This document shows positions 36,841 to 45,868 of a stretch of DNA of 57,802 nucleotides, in pieces. The notes under the pieces were generated by a model. It ran no database searches and was not told the origin of the DNA. It worked only from the letters and a program-made list of their open reading frames with translations. The stretch covers positions 1 to 57,802 of the forward strand of contig NZ_JANXSO010000101.1 in NCBI RefSeq assembly GCF_025352645.1, read 5' to 3'. Origin of the DNA: Iodobacter sp. GTDB taxonomy: Bacteria; Pseudomonadota; Gammaproteobacteria; Burkholderiales; Chitinibacteraceae. The translations under genes were made by a program, and so were the position numbers. Position 1 is the stretch's first letter, and the number at the start of each line of letters is the position of its first letter.

Positions 36841-38259
36841 ATGTCAATTACTCCTGTCATTCTGTGTGGCGGCTCTGGTAGCCGTATGTGGCCGCTATCA
36901 CGCGGTGGTTATCCTAAGCAGTTTTTAAAATTGCACGGCGATCACAGCCTGCTACAGCAAACAGCCACACGGCTGGTTGGGATGGCGGATGTGGCTGCAC
37001 CTTTGCTGATTAGTAATCAGGAGCATCGCTTTCTGGTGGCAGAGCAATTGCGTGCGGTAGGAATGGATCAAGCGCGGGTGGTTTTAGAGCCTATGGGGCG
37101 CAATACTGCGCCTGCGGTGGCGGCTGCGGCAGTGATTGCGTTAGAAGATAACCCTGATGCGATGTTGCTGGTGTTGCCATCAGATCATGTGATTCAGTTT
37201 GGCGAGGTGTTTCAAGCTTTGGTGGCGCAGGCAGCTAGCGTAGCAGCAAGCGGCAAATTGGTTACATTTGGGATTGCACCTACCGAGCCTAACACCGGAT
37301 ACGGCTATATTCGCCGTGGTGATAGCCTGTCTGGCGATGCTTATGCGGTAGCTGCTTTTGTAGAAAAGCCTGATGCTGTGCGCGCGGCTGGCTTTGTGGC
37401 TTCAGGCGATTATTACTGGAATAGCGGCATGTTTATGTTCCGCGCTGATGTCTATGTGCGTGAGCTGGCGGCCTATCAGCCCGCTATGCTGGCTGCCGTA
37501 CAGGATGCCGTGGCTAAAGGCGTGCGCGATTTAGACTTTTTGCGTTTAGATGCGGATGCTTTTGCGGCGTCTCCTGCAGATTCTATTGATTACGCGGTAA
37601 TGGAAAAAACCCAGCACGCTGCCGTGATTACTGCGGCAGGCTTGGGCTGGAGTGATATCGGCTCGTGGTCGGCGCTGCGCGATGTTACTGAGCAAGATGA
37701 GGCGGGTAATAGCGTATTGGGCGATGTGATGCTTGATCGCGTTTCGGGCAGCTATATCCGCAGCGAAACCCGCATGATTGCGGCGATTGGCGTGCAGGAT
37801 TTGGTGATTGTTGAAACCGCCGATGCCATCTTGGTGGCGCATAAAGATCATGCGCAGGATGTTAAAAAGATTGTTGAGCGCTTAAATGAGGCTGGGCGTA
37901 GTGAGTCGGTGACGCACCGCCGCGTGTATCGCCCATGGGGTAGCTATGAAGGCATCGATGCTGGCTCGCGTTTTCAAGTGAAGCGGATTGTGGTCAACCC
38001 AGGCGCTTCCTTAAGCCTGCAAATGCACTATCACCGTGCCGAGCACTGGATTGTGGTGAAAGGTACGGCCAAGGTAGTGAATGGCGATCAAGTTATTTTG
38101 CTTTCTGAAAACCAATCGACGTATATCCCGTTGGGCACAACCCACCGCTTGGAAAACCCAGGCAAGATGCCGCTGGAGCTGATCGAAGTGCAATCTGGCT
38201 CCTATCTTGGTGAAGACGATATCGTGCGCTTTGAAGATGTCTATGGCCGTAGTAAATAA
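36841..38259 (+). CDS. manC: Mannose-1-phosphate guanylyltransferase / mannose-6-phosphate isomerase
   Basis: Bifunctional enzyme producing mannose-6-phosphate and GDP-mannose. Pyrophosphorylase domain at the N-terminus (GGSGSRMWPLSRGGYPKQFL, then LPSDHVI, FVEKPD and NSGMFMF); C-terminal cupin-type isomerase domain from about residue 355 (RPWGSYEGI, LSLQMHYHRAEHWIVVKGTAKV). 472 residues is typical of the fused type. It supplies GDP-mannose directly to the polymer and to Gmd. The 3' end overlaps the next gene. Confidence 0.93.
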   Translation: MSITPVILCGGSGSRMWPLSRGGYPKQFLKLHGDHSLLQQTATRLVGMADVAAPLLISNQEHRFLVAEQLRAVGMDQARVVLEPMGRNTAPAVAAAAVIALEDNPDAMLLVLPSDHVIQFGEVFQALVAQAASVAASGKLVTFGIAPTEPNTGYGYIRRGDSLSGDAYAVAAFVEKPDAVRAAGFVASGDYYWNSGMFMFRADVYVRELAAYQPAMLAAVQDAVAKGVRDLDFLRLDADAFAASPADSIDYAVMEKTQHAAVITAAGLGWSDIGSWSALRDVTEQDEAGNSVLGDVMLDRVSGSYIRSETRMIAAIGVQDLVIVETADAILVAHKDHAQDVKKIVERLNEAGRSESVTHRRVYRPWGSYEGIDAGSRFQVKRIVVNPGASLSLQMHYHRAEHWIVVKGTAKVVNGDQVILLSENQSTYIPLGTTHRLENPGKMPLELIEVQSGSYLGEDDIVRFEDVYGRSK

Positions 38260-38728
38260 GGGTGTAGCCAGCAGCCCGCTGGCTTTTGCTGATTTTTTGC
38301 AAGTGGTTGAGCGCGCACCGCTGATCTCGATTGATTTAGTGGTGCAAAACTCAAGAGGGCAAGCTCTATTGGGCTGGCGCACCAATCAACCGGCCTGCGA
38401 TCACTGGTTTGTGCCAGGTGGGCGGGTATTAAAAAATGAAACGCTGGATGCGGCATTTTTGCGCCTAAGCCAAGCCGAGTTGGGCGTGGCATTGCCCAGA
38501 TCACAGGGGCAGTGGCTAGGTGTTTATGAGCATTTTTACGATAGCAATGCCGGCAGGCTAGATGGCTTTGGTACACACTATGTGGTGCTTGCTTACACCT
38601 TGCAGCTAGATGAATCCGATATGGCTTTGCCGCTGGGTGAGCAGCATTCCCAATATCGGTGGGCCAGCAAGGCCGAAATCATCCAAGACGCTAGCGTACA
38701 CCTGCATTCCCGCGCCTATTTCGAGTAA
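38237..38728 (+). CDS. gmm: GDP-mannose mannosyl hydrolase (Nudix fold)
   Basis: 163-residue Nudix-type hydrolase that splits GDP-mannose to GDP and mannose. The Nudix-box region reads GGRVLKNETLDAAFLRL..AELG, lacking the usual glutamates; this is normal for Gmm, which uses a modified box. I take ATG 38237 (or 38243) as start, overlapping manC by 23 bases; the open frame extends to 38207. The set gmd-fcl-gmm-manC-manB recalls colanic acid loci, where Gmm balances GDP-mannose and GDP-fucose pools. Confidence 0.87.
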   Translation: MSMAVVNKGVASSPLAFADFLQVVERAPLISIDLVVQNSRGQALLGWRTNQPACDHWFVPGGRVLKNETLDAAFLRLSQAELGVALPRSQGQWLGVYEHFYDSNAGRLDGFGTHYVVLAYTLQLDESDMALPLGEQHSQYRWASKAEIIQDASVHLHSRAYFE

Positions 38729-38737
38729 GGCTTTAAT

Positions 38738-38930
38738 AAAACCCAAGTCTTGAACCACAGAGGACGCAGAGAACACGGAGTTTCACGGAGAAAACTTTAG
38801 GAGGTATTGCCACGTGGGGAATGGTAAGGCAGTGCCCGCCCTAAACGTGTTTCGTCGTGCACAGACTTGTATTGCCTTTCTCCGTGGCCCTCCGTGTTCT
38901 CCTTATCTCCGTGTTTTAAGATTTGGGTTT
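38738..38930. repeat. Palindromic intergenic element, copy 1 (193 bp)
   Basis: The two ends are inverted copies of about 42 bp. The left arm begins AAACCCAAGTCTTGAACCAC and contains AGAACACGGAG; the complement of the right end begins AAACCCAAATCTTAAAACAC and contains AGAACACGGAGG. The centre (about 100 bases) is unique. No open reading frame is present, so it is MITE-like or REP-like. A shorter relative lies at 45288-45406. Confidence 0.75.
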
Positions 38931-38977
38931 TCGCTTATCTCTCACATCTGTTTGCAATGACTATTTCGAGTAAACCA

Positions 38978-40345
38978 ATGACTAAATTAACTTGTTTTAA
39001 AGCTTACGATATTCGTGGCAAGCTGGGCACTGAGCTGAATGTCGATATTGCTTACCGCATCGGCCGTGCTTACGGCCAGCTACTTAACCCTAAGCGTGTG
39101 GCGCTGGGGGGCGATGTGCGCTTGACCAGCGAAGAGCTGAAGCTGGCGTTGGCCAATGGCCTGATGGATGCGGGCTGCGATGTGATTGATCTGGGCATGA
39201 CGGGCACTGAAGAAGTCTACTTTGCCGCGTTTCATTTAGATGTGGATGGTGGGATTGAAGTCACTGCTAGCCATAATCCGCTCGATTACAACGGCATGAA
39301 ACTGGTAAAACGCGGTGCGGTGCCAATCAGTGGTGATACTGGTTTGCGTGATATTCAGCGTCTTGCCGAATCCGCTAATTTTACCGATGTGGCAGAGCGC
39401 GGTAGCATTAGCTCGCTATCGGTTCTGGATGCTTATATCGATCATTTGATGGGCTATGTGGATCTATCCGCCTTGCGCCCTTTAAAAATCGTTTTAAACG
39501 CCGGTAATGGCGCTGCAGGGCACGTGGTAGATGCGCTAGAAGCGCGTTTTGCTGCCGCTGGTGTGCCTGTTGAGTTTATTAAAGTGCATAACCAGCCTGA
39601 TGGCACCTTCCCAAATGGCATCCCTAACCCATTGTTACCAGAAAACCGAAGCGACACTGCCAATGCTGTGATTGCAAATGCGGCTGATCTGGGTATTGCA
39701 TGGGATGGTGATTTTGATCGCTGCTTCTTGTTTGATGAGCGTGGTGATTTTATTGAAGGTTATTACATCGTTGGTCTTTTGGCAGAAGCTTTCTTGCAAA
39801 AGAACCCTGGCCAAAAAATTATTCATGACCCGCGCTTAACTTGGAATACCGTGGACGTGGTGCAAGCCGCCGGTGGTATCGCGATTCAAAGCAAAACCGG
39901 CCATGCGTTTATTAAAGAGCGCATGCGGCTAGAAGACGCGGTTTATGGTGGCGAAATGAGCGCCCACCATTATTTCCGCGATTTTGCCTATTGCGATAGC
40001 GGCATGATCCCGTGGTTATTAGTGATCGAGCTAATGAGCCGCCGTGAGCAAAAATTGTCGGCTATGGTAGAGCAGCGCATTGCCGCTTATCCATCGTCAG
40101 GCGAGATTAACCGTAAGCTAACTGATGCCAAAGTGGCTATTGCACGGGTTTGTGCAGCGTATCAGGCGGATGCCTTGCGGGTGGATGAAACTGATGGCAT
40201 TAGCATGGAGTTTGCCAACTGGCGCTTTAATCTGCGCTCCAGTAATACCGAGCCGGTAGTGCGCTTAAATGTGGAGTCGTGCGCAGATGCGGCTTTAATG
40301 CAGCAGCACACCGATGCTATTTTGCGCCTATTAGACGCTGGATAA
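38978..40345 (+). CDS. manB: Phosphomannomutase
   Basis: Interconverts mannose-6-phosphate and mannose-1-phosphate; alpha-D-phosphohexomutase family. Active-site phosphoserine loop TASHNP (near residue 100), metal loop DGDFDR (DFDRCF), the sugar-binding [12 protein letters not shown] and the phosphate-binding RSSNTEP near the C-terminus are seen. The open frame starts at 38867 inside the repeat element, but [14 protein letters not shown] at 38978 is the family N-terminus, with a GAG seven bases upstream, giving 455 residues. Confidence 0.92.
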   Translation: MTKLTCFKAYDIRGKLGTELNVDIAYRIGRAYGQLLNPKRVALGGDVRLTSEELKLALANGLMDAGCDVIDLGMTGTEEVYFAAFHLDVDGGIEVTASHNPLDYNGMKLVKRGAVPISGDTGLRDIQRLAESANFTDVAERGSISSLSVLDAYIDHLMGYVDLSALRPLKIVLNAGNGAAGHVVDALEARFAAAGVPVEFIKVHNQPDGTFPNGIPNPLLPENRSDTANAVIANAADLGIAWDGDFDRCFLFDERGDFIEGYYIVGLLAEAFLQKNPGQKIIHDPRLTWNTVDVVQAAGGIAIQSKTGHAFIKERMRLEDAVYGGEMSAHHYFRDFAYCDSGMIPWLLVIELMSRREQKLSAMVEQRIAAYPSSGEINRKLTDAKVAIARVCAAYQADALRVDETDGISMEFANWRFNLRSSNTEPVVRLNVESCADAALMQQHTDAILRLLDAG

Positions 40346-40360
40346 GCGCTTGCGGAATGA

Positions 40361-40395
40361 AAAACGCCCCAAAGTAATTTCGGGGCGTTTTTTTA
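40361..40395. terminator. Bidirectional terminator, manB / PEP-CTERM gene
   Basis: AAACGCCCC and GGGGCGTTT arms (40362-40370 and 40382-40390) with an 11-base loop, preceded by A's and followed by T's, so it works on both strands between two converging genes. Confidence 0.88.
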
Positions 40396-40409
40396 TGCCT
40401 TAAAAAATA

Positions 40410-40922
40410 TTAAGCCACTTTACGACGACGTGCCAGTAGGGCAACCAAACCCAAACCCATTAGAGCATAGGTTTCTGGCTCTGGAACCGGCGCTGCGTTC
40501 AGTGTCAGAGTACCTGTGCCTTTGTAGCCAGAAGTCGCTAGGCCATTAAAGCTAACGGTGTATGAACCTGCATCCAGCACAAAAGACTTAACTGGAGCGG
40601 TGATTTCTTTAACACCCAACAGACCTGTATAAGCACCCAGTGTAAATGTTTTGGCAGGGTTGCTTATCGATGTGAGCACGGCGCTCAAACTGCTGATTGT
40701 TGAGCTGTTAGCAGCGGTAGGGCGAACTGACCACCAGCTTGTTAATTGCGTTGATTGTGCTAAATCAAAAGAGAACACTTTAGAAACGGCACCTTTCACT
40801 TGAAAAGTAGCCGCGCCATCGCCATCAGCATCAAAGGTGAATGGCACTGGAGTGACTGCAGCTTGAGATAAACCGGCTGCTAAAAAAAATGAAGTAGCAA
40901 CTAGCGTTTTAAGTAGTTTCAT
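40410..40922 (-). CDS. PEP-CTERM sorting domain protein
   Basis: 170-residue secreted protein. Signal peptide residues 1-22 (MKLLKTLVATSFFLAAGLSQA), a beta-rich Thr/Ser-rich body of the short FxDxA-like kind, and a C-terminal PEP-CTERM signal: VPEPETYALMGLGLVALLARRR (PEP at about 147-149, hydrophobic helix, Arg cluster). It should be cut by exosortase B (23224-24123) and released or anchored with the exopolysaccharide. It is the only such substrate visible in the window. Its function beyond this is unknown. Confidence 0.88.
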   Translation of the reverse strand: MKLLKTLVATSFFLAAGLSQAAVTPVPFTFDADGDGAATFQVKGAVSKVFSFDLAQSTQLTSWWSVRPTAANSSTISSLSAVLTSISNPAKTFTLGAYTGLLGVKEITAPVKSFVLDAGSYTVSFNGLATSGYKGTGTLTLNAAPVPEPETYALMGLGLVALLARRRKVA

Positions 40923-40958
40923 TAAAAACCCCTGTTTAATATTTGCAATTTATTATTT

Positions 40959-40993
40959 AATCAAATGGTACGGTGTAAAGCCGTTTGATTATA
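40959..40993 (-). promoter_or_regulatory. Promoter and dyad of the PEP-CTERM gene
   Basis: On the minus strand a perfect -10 TATAAT (40993-40988) precedes the gene by about 65 bases. No good -35 was seen. Right after it is an inverted repeat with arms AATCAAATGG (40959-40968) and CCGTTTGATT (40981-40990), which would lie at the transcription start as an operator or form a 5' hairpin in the mRNA. Confidence 0.5.
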
Positions 40994-41190
40994 CCCATTG
41001 ATTTTTTTATTTTGGGTAAACATAGTTAATTATTTATTAATTTATGGTTTTTTTTTAACAAATCAGTATGTTTTTTGTAAGTTTTTTATTGTTTTGTATG
41101 AATTTAGTGGTATTTTTATAATATTAGCAAATGATTATTTTATTGTTTAAATATATAAAAAGATATTTAAAGTATTAAATGTATCGCCAA

Positions 41191-41928
41191 TTATTTTTTA
41201 ATATTACTTACAGTATGTAAACATTCTTTTAAATATGCCATCGCCTCTACCGCCAATGTCGCTTCTGCCGTAATGCTAAATTCGACATGTGGCTCTGGGT
41301 GCTGGCTATTGCCGTAAGAGGGCAGGCTGCTAAAAGCGATATTGGGGTAGCGTTGGGTAAAGCTTTGCATCTTGCCAATCAGCTCGCCTTCACGGGCGTT
41401 GAGCATGATAAAAGAGAGCGTTGTTTCTGGACTAGCATCAATGTAGTGCTCATCGAGTATCCAATCTAGCATTGGCCATGCCATGCTAGGAAAACCTGGC
41501 AGTAAATAATGTGATTTAAAGTAGCAGCCCGCGACTTGGTTCACCGGATTGGGGATCAGTTGGCAGCCTTCAGGAAAATAAGCCATCTGAATTCGGTAGG
41601 GGTAGGCGGCTTCTGCAAAACGGCTAGTGATTCGCTCAGCAGCTTCTGGATGCAAGCTCAGTGGGAGCCCTAATGCATTAGCAAAGGCTTGCCGAGTATG
41701 ATCATCGGGCGTTGCACCAATACCACCGCAAGAAATCACCTGATAGCCTGCGTTTAGGCTACGTTTAAATGTCTCTGCCAGCACATCTGCATCGTCGGGT
41801 AGATAATACGCCGCAGCGATTTTATGTCCTCTTGCTTTCAGTGTTTCCAGCATATGAGCAAAATGCTTATCTTGGCGGCGGCCAGAGAGTATTTCGTCGC
41901 CAATAATAAAGAGATGAAATGTGGTCAT
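41191..41928 (-). CDS. CinA N-terminal/MoCF-type molybdopterin-binding domain protein
   Basis: 245-residue stand-alone CinA-like domain (competence/damage-inducible protein A, N-terminal part). It starts MTTFHLFIIGDEILSGRRQD, the family signature, followed by SCGGIGATPDDHTRQAFA. The C-terminal nicotinamide-mononucleotide deamidase domain of full CinA is absent. The frame begins at 42000, but the ATG at 41928 matches the family start. Function of the short form is not established; it may act on pyridine-nucleotide or ADP-ribose-type compounds. Confidence 0.82.
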   Translation of the reverse strand: MTTFHLFIIGDEILSGRRQDKHFAHMLETLKARGHKIAAAYYLPDDADVLAETFKRSLNAGYQVISCGGIGATPDDHTRQAFANALGLPLSLHPEAAERITSRFAEAAYPYRIQMAYFPEGCQLIPNPVNQVAGCYFKSHYLLPGFPSMAWPMLDWILDEHYIDASPETTLSFIMLNAREGELIGKMQSFTQRYPNIAFSSLPSYGNSQHPEPHVEFSITAEATLAVEAMAYLKECLHTVSNIKK

Positions 41929-42149
41929 GGTCTTATTTCCTGGAAAGATGGGGGATGTTGAAGGGGTAGATTGTGTGCTTGCGTAAGATGGATTACTCAT
42001 CTTAAAAAAACATCTTTCTTTGTAATCCTTACTTTATGCTTTAAAAAATGCCCAATGCATATTGAGCATAAACAACTGTACTTAAAAATATTACTTTGTT
42101 CATATGCCGTGCTTGTTTATGATCAATCCTTTCGGAATCCATAATAACT

Positions 42150-42641
42150 ATGCATCATTATCTTTCTCCCTTATTTGAGCAAAAAATTTGCCCACCCGAG
42201 CAATTAGCGGCTCGCCTTGCTAGCCTGCCACGGCCTTTAGTCTTTACCAATGGTTGTTTTGATATTTTGCACCGTGGTCATGTGACTTGTTTGGCGCAAG
42301 CGCGTGCCTTAGGAGCAGGCTTGGTGGTGGCTATTAATACCGATGCCTCAGTAAAAAGGCTGGGTAAGGGCGATGATCGCCCGATCAATTCTACAATGCA
42401 GCGCGCTGCCGTATTGGCCGCTTTAGAATGCGTTAGCATGGTGACTTGGTTTGATACCGATACTCCACTTGAGCTGATCTTAGCGTTGCGCCCTGATGTG
42501 TTAGTGAAGGGGGGGGATTGGGCGCCGGAGCACATTGTGGGCAGCCAGCAGGTATTAGCTTGGGGTGGCAGCGTGCACTCCATCCCCTTTTTATTTGCAA
42601 CCTCCACCACCGAAACTATTAAGCGGATACGCCAAAGCTGA
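42150..42641 (+). CDS. rfaE2: D-glycero-beta-D-manno-heptose 1-phosphate adenylyltransferase
   Basis: 163-residue cytidylyltransferase-fold enzyme that makes ADP-heptose for LPS inner core. Motifs FTNGCFDILHRGHV (the H-x-G-H) near residues 34-45, AINTDASVKRLKG-like region (INTDASVKRLGKGDDRPI) and the C-terminal STTETIKRI (ISSTxxxxRI equivalent). It is the single-domain form; the kinase part (RfaE1) is elsewhere. It shares one base with the next gene, mscS. Confidence 0.9.
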   Translation: MHHYLSPLFEQKICPPEQLAARLASLPRPLVFTNGCFDILHRGHVTCLAQARALGAGLVVAINTDASVKRLGKGDDRPINSTMQRAAVLAALECVSMVTWFDTDTPLELILALRPDVLVKGGDWAPEHIVGSQQVLAWGGSVHSIPFLFATSTTETIKRIRQS

Positions 42642-43954
42642 TGAGTACACGTAATAATTTATTGATTGATTTTATTAATGACCTGAGTGATCAGGGCTAT
42701 TTACACACTATCTTTTTTGCGCAGATTGGCTTAATTGCATTGGCGCTGGGGGTATCGTGGTGGGTTAATCGCTCGGTAAAAAATAGAGTTAATCCTGATC
42801 AAAATAGTTGGCATTGGCGCTTGGGAGGGGAAGGCTTATTGCGCGCATTTTTCCCTTTAAATGCCTATTTGCTGGTGATGCTATCAGGGTCATTACTTAA
42901 ACTATGGTATGCGCATCCGTTAAAATTAATTGCGCTGGCTAGTGTTTTATTATTGGCAATGGCCAATATTCGCATTTTGGTTTACGTGATTCGCCGTGTA
43001 TTTGATGGCGCGGCATGGGTTATGCGTTGGGAAAAATATATTTCAGGCTCCATTTGGATCGTTTATGCCTTACATGTGCTAGGTATTTTGCCGGAAGTCG
43101 CCGAAGTATTAGACGATATTCGTTTTCCAATTGGTAAAGCGCATATATCTGTTTTGACCATTGGCCAGGGTTTATTATCAGTTGCTGCCACCTTGCTGAT
43201 TGCCATGTGGATAGGGCGTGAGCTAGAGCGGCGTTTGATGTCCAGCCAAATGATGGATATGAATGTACGGGTAGTGTTGTCCAAAATATCTAGCGTCTTA
43301 TTACTGATTATTGCGATTGTAGTTGCTCTGCCGCTGGTGGGAATTGATCTCACCGTATTATCGGTATTTGGTGGTGCAGTGGGTGTGGGTTTGGGCTTTG
43401 GGCTGCAAAAAATTGCGTCTAATTATTTATCAGGCTTTATTATTTTGCTGGATCGCTCGATCAAAATTGGCGATTTAGTACAGATTGATAATCGACTAGG
43501 TACCATAAGCAGTATTACGGCGCGCTATGTGGTTTTAAAATCAGCCGATGGCACCGAGGCTTTGGTGCCAAATGACACCTTAATTACCTCTACCGTGGTG
43601 AATCAATCATATAACGATAAATCAATTTGGACATCGCTACCGATTCAAGTGGCATACGGTACTGATTTAGATTTTGTTTTAGGATTATTGCGTTCGGTGA
43701 CGGAAGGCGAGGCGCGTATTCTGAGTGAGCCAGCTCCGGGCGCGTTTGTTTCCGCCTTTGCAGATAATGGAATCAATTTAGTATTGGGCTTTTGGCTGGC
43801 CGATCCTGAAAATGGCCAGCTTTCTTTGCGATCTAGTCTAAATCTAAAGATATGGCGATTATTTCAAGAGCATAAAATTGAAATTCCTTACCCACGTCGA
43901 GAAGTCACGCTGCTTAATCCTGCTGCAATACAGCCGCCGATTGATGCTGCCTGA
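42641..43954 (+). CDS. MscS-family mechanosensitive channel
   Basis: 437-residue inner-membrane protein with about five or six hydrophobic helices, then the MscS pore and beta domain. Pore-lining GGAVGVGLGFGLQKIASNYLSG, then DRSIKIGDLVQID. C-terminal region PYPRREVTLL is typical. It opens on hypo-osmotic stress. The start overlaps the last base of rfaE2, so both are read from one mRNA; the association may be to envelope physiology. Confidence 0.88.
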   Translation: MSTRNNLLIDFINDLSDQGYLHTIFFAQIGLIALALGVSWWVNRSVKNRVNPDQNSWHWRLGGEGLLRAFFPLNAYLLVMLSGSLLKLWYAHPLKLIALASVLLLAMANIRILVYVIRRVFDGAAWVMRWEKYISGSIWIVYALHVLGILPEVAEVLDDIRFPIGKAHISVLTIGQGLLSVAATLLIAMWIGRELERRLMSSQMMDMNVRVVLSKISSVLLLIIAIVVALPLVGIDLTVLSVFGGAVGVGLGFGLQKIASNYLSGFIILLDRSIKIGDLVQIDNRLGTISSITARYVVLKSADGTEALVPNDTLITSTVVNQSYNDKSIWTSLPIQVAYGTDLDFVLGLLRSVTEGEARILSEPAPGAFVSAFADNGINLVLGFWLADPENGQLSLRSSLNLKIWRLFQEHKIEIPYPRREVTLLNPAAIQPPIDAA

Positions 43955-44025
43955 TTGCCAAGTCTTGCGTAGAATCTACTCTTACAGATAAATAGAACAG
44001 GCTTATGCCCGTAGTGGAGATAAAA

Positions 44026-45213
44026 ATGACCTGGCTAAATGGCCTAATTGAGCTGCCTTGGTGGGGCTATATCGTGGTGATGCTGGTGCTGACCCACATC
44101 ACTATTGCTTCGGTAACGATTTTTTTACACCGCCATCAGGCGCACCGCGCTCTGGATTTACATGCAATCCCTAGCCATTTCTTTCGTTTCTGGCTGTGGC
44201 TAACCACTGGGCAGATTACTAAAGAATGGGCTTCTATCCACCGCAAACATCATGCCAAGTGTGAAACGGCAGAAGACCCGCATAGCCCGCAGATTTACGG
44301 GATTAAAAAGGTTTTCTGGGAAGGCTATGAGCTCTATCGCGCCGAGGCCGCCAATACAGAAACCATGCAAAAATATGGCCACGGCACGCCAGATGATTGG
44401 CTAGAGCGCAATCTCTATAGCAAGCACAATACCCTAGGGCCAGTGCTTATGTTATTGATTGATCTTTGCTTGTTTGGGGCGAATGGCATCTGGATTTGGG
44501 CCATTCAAATGATCTGGATTCCGCTGACTGCCGCTGGCATTATCAATGGCATTGGTCATTATTGGGGCTATCGCAATTTTGAATGCGAAGACGCTTCAAC
44601 TAATATTGTTCCTTGGGGAATTATTATTGGTGGTGAAGAGCTGCACAATAATCACCACACCTTTGGTACATCGGCCAAAATGTCTTATAAGTGGTTTGAA
44701 TTTGATATTGGCTGGATGTATATCCGCATTATTGAAACACTGGGCATGGCTAAGGTGCGTAAAATTGCGCCAAAAATGACACTGTCAGATGCGGCTAAGC
44801 GTGAGCTGGATGAAGCCTCTTTACAGGCCATTATTGCCAATCGTTATGCGATTGCCGCCAATTACGCACGCACCTTAAAAGGGACGGTAGGTGATGAAGT
44901 AGAGCGGATGCGCAGCAATGCCAAGCTGCCACAAATCGATTTTGATCCAGTGCGCCAAATGAAAATCTGGTTAAAACAGGATGCCAAAGACACGCCTGAG
45001 TATGACCAGAAAATTCTAGCCAAGGTACTGGCAGAAAGCACTGTGTTAGAGCAAATCTACCAAATGCGCCAAGAGCTAACGCGGCTTTGGGAGCGCTCCA
45101 CGCTAACCCGCCCTGAGCTGGTGAAACTCTTGCAGGATTGGTGCAGTCGTGCCGAGGCCAGTGGGATTGCCGCGTTGCAAGACTTCTCTTTCCGACTGCG
45201 CACCGTGGTTTGA
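44026..45213 (+). CDS. Acyl-CoA/fatty acid delta-9-type desaturase
   Basis: Membrane-bound di-iron desaturase of about 395 residues. Histidine boxes FLHRHQAHR (near residue 34), SIHRKHH (near 71) and ELHNNHH (near 205) are all conserved, with four hydrophobic helices in between. It introduces a double bond in acyl chains, likely used for membrane fluidity in the cold. The C-terminal roughly 130 residues are charged and helical, longer than in the simplest homologues. An upstream ATG at 44005 is open, but GGAG sits eight bases before the ATG at 44026. Confidence 0.85.
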   Translation: MTWLNGLIELPWWGYIVVMLVLTHITIASVTIFLHRHQAHRALDLHAIPSHFFRFWLWLTTGQITKEWASIHRKHHAKCETAEDPHSPQIYGIKKVFWEGYELYRAEAANTETMQKYGHGTPDDWLERNLYSKHNTLGPVLMLLIDLCLFGANGIWIWAIQMIWIPLTAAGIINGIGHYWGYRNFECEDASTNIVPWGIIIGGEELHNNHHTFGTSAKMSYKWFEFDIGWMYIRIIETLGMAKVRKIAPKMTLSDAAKRELDEASLQAIIANRYAIAANYARTLKGTVGDEVERMRSNAKLPQIDFDPVRQMKIWLKQDAKDTPEYDQKILAKVLAESTVLEQIYQMRQELTRLWERSTLTRPELVKLLQDWCSRAEASGIAALQDFSFRLRTVV

Positions 45214-45217
45214 TGTT

Positions 45218-45249
45218 AAAAAAAAGGCGAACGAAGGTTCGCTTTTTTT
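45218..45249 (+). terminator. Rho-independent terminator after the desaturase gene
   Basis: Stem GCGAAC (45227-45232) / GTTCGC (45237-45242) with loop GAAG, a preceding A-run and a following run of seven T's. Just after the desaturase stop. Confidence 0.88.
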
Positions 45250-45287
45250 GTCATTACTATACTGCAGCGGGATTTTCTCCCCAGCAT

Positions 45288-45406
45288 AAACCTCCAATCT
45301 TGAAACACAGGGGGCGGAGTTTCACTGAGAAAACCTCCATTTCTTATGTTTTTCTCCGTGGGCCTTCTGTGTTCTCTTTTTCCTCCGTGGTTTAAGATTT
45401 GGGTTT
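45288..45406. repeat. Palindromic intergenic element, copy 2 (119 bp)
   Basis: Same end design as 38738-38930: left arm AAACCTCCAATCTTGAAACA and, on the complement of the right end, AAACCCAAATCTTAAACCAC, with AGAACACAGAAGG inside. It lacks most of the 193-bp copy's centre. It lies between the desaturase terminator and the RidA gene. No coding capacity. Confidence 0.7.
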
Positions 45407-45483
45407 GGCTGAATCGTTTAAGATTTGGCAATCTCAGCGCATTGTGGGATTATTTTTAATATTATTTAACTCAGGAGTTCTAA

Positions 45484-45834
45484 ATGTCATCCATTCAACG
45501 CTATCACGTCGGCCCACGTTTATCTGAAATCGTGGTGCATAACAATACGGTTTATTTAGCTGGCCAAATTGCCGACACGCTGGAATTAGATGCAAAAGGC
45601 CAGACGGTTGAAGTATTGGGTTTTATTGATAAATTACTGGGTGAAATTGGTTCAGATAAACAAAAGATTCTTTCAGTAACGATTTATCTGGCGGATATGG
45701 CGGATTACGATGCAATGAATCTTGCTTGGTCAGAATGGGTGCCTGCCGGTCATACCCCGTGCCGTGCCACAGTGGAGGCCCGTTTGGCTGATCCGCGTTA
45801 TAAAGTAGAAATGTCGGTAGTGGCTGCGCTGTAA
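45484..45834 (+). CDS. RidA-family (YjgF/YER057c/UK114) protein
   Basis: 116-residue reactive-imine deaminase-type protein that hydrolyses enamine/imine intermediates such as 2-aminoacrylate. Core motifs: HNNTVYLAGQIAD, ILSVTIYLADMADYDAMN, and the C-terminal TPCRATVEARLADPRYKVEMSVVA with the arginine of the active site. AGGAG precedes the ATG. It stands between the palindromic element and the GH18 gene, 34 bases away. Confidence 0.9.
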   Translation: MSSIQRYHVGPRLSEIVVHNNTVYLAGQIADTLELDAKGQTVEVLGFIDKLLGEIGSDKQKILSVTIYLADMADYDAMNLAWSEWVPAGHTPCRATVEARLADPRYKVEMSVVAAL

Positions 45835-45868
45835 TGTAGGGGCACGGCATGCCTAGAGGAGAAGGATA

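Noticed and set aside
38867-38977. Extended N-terminus for phosphomannomutase
   Set aside because: The extension lies within the palindromic element and is not part of the family; the start at 38978 matches homologues.
45138-45395. Open frame across the desaturase 3' end, terminator and palindromic element
   Set aside because: Covers a terminator and a repeat; no ribosome site.
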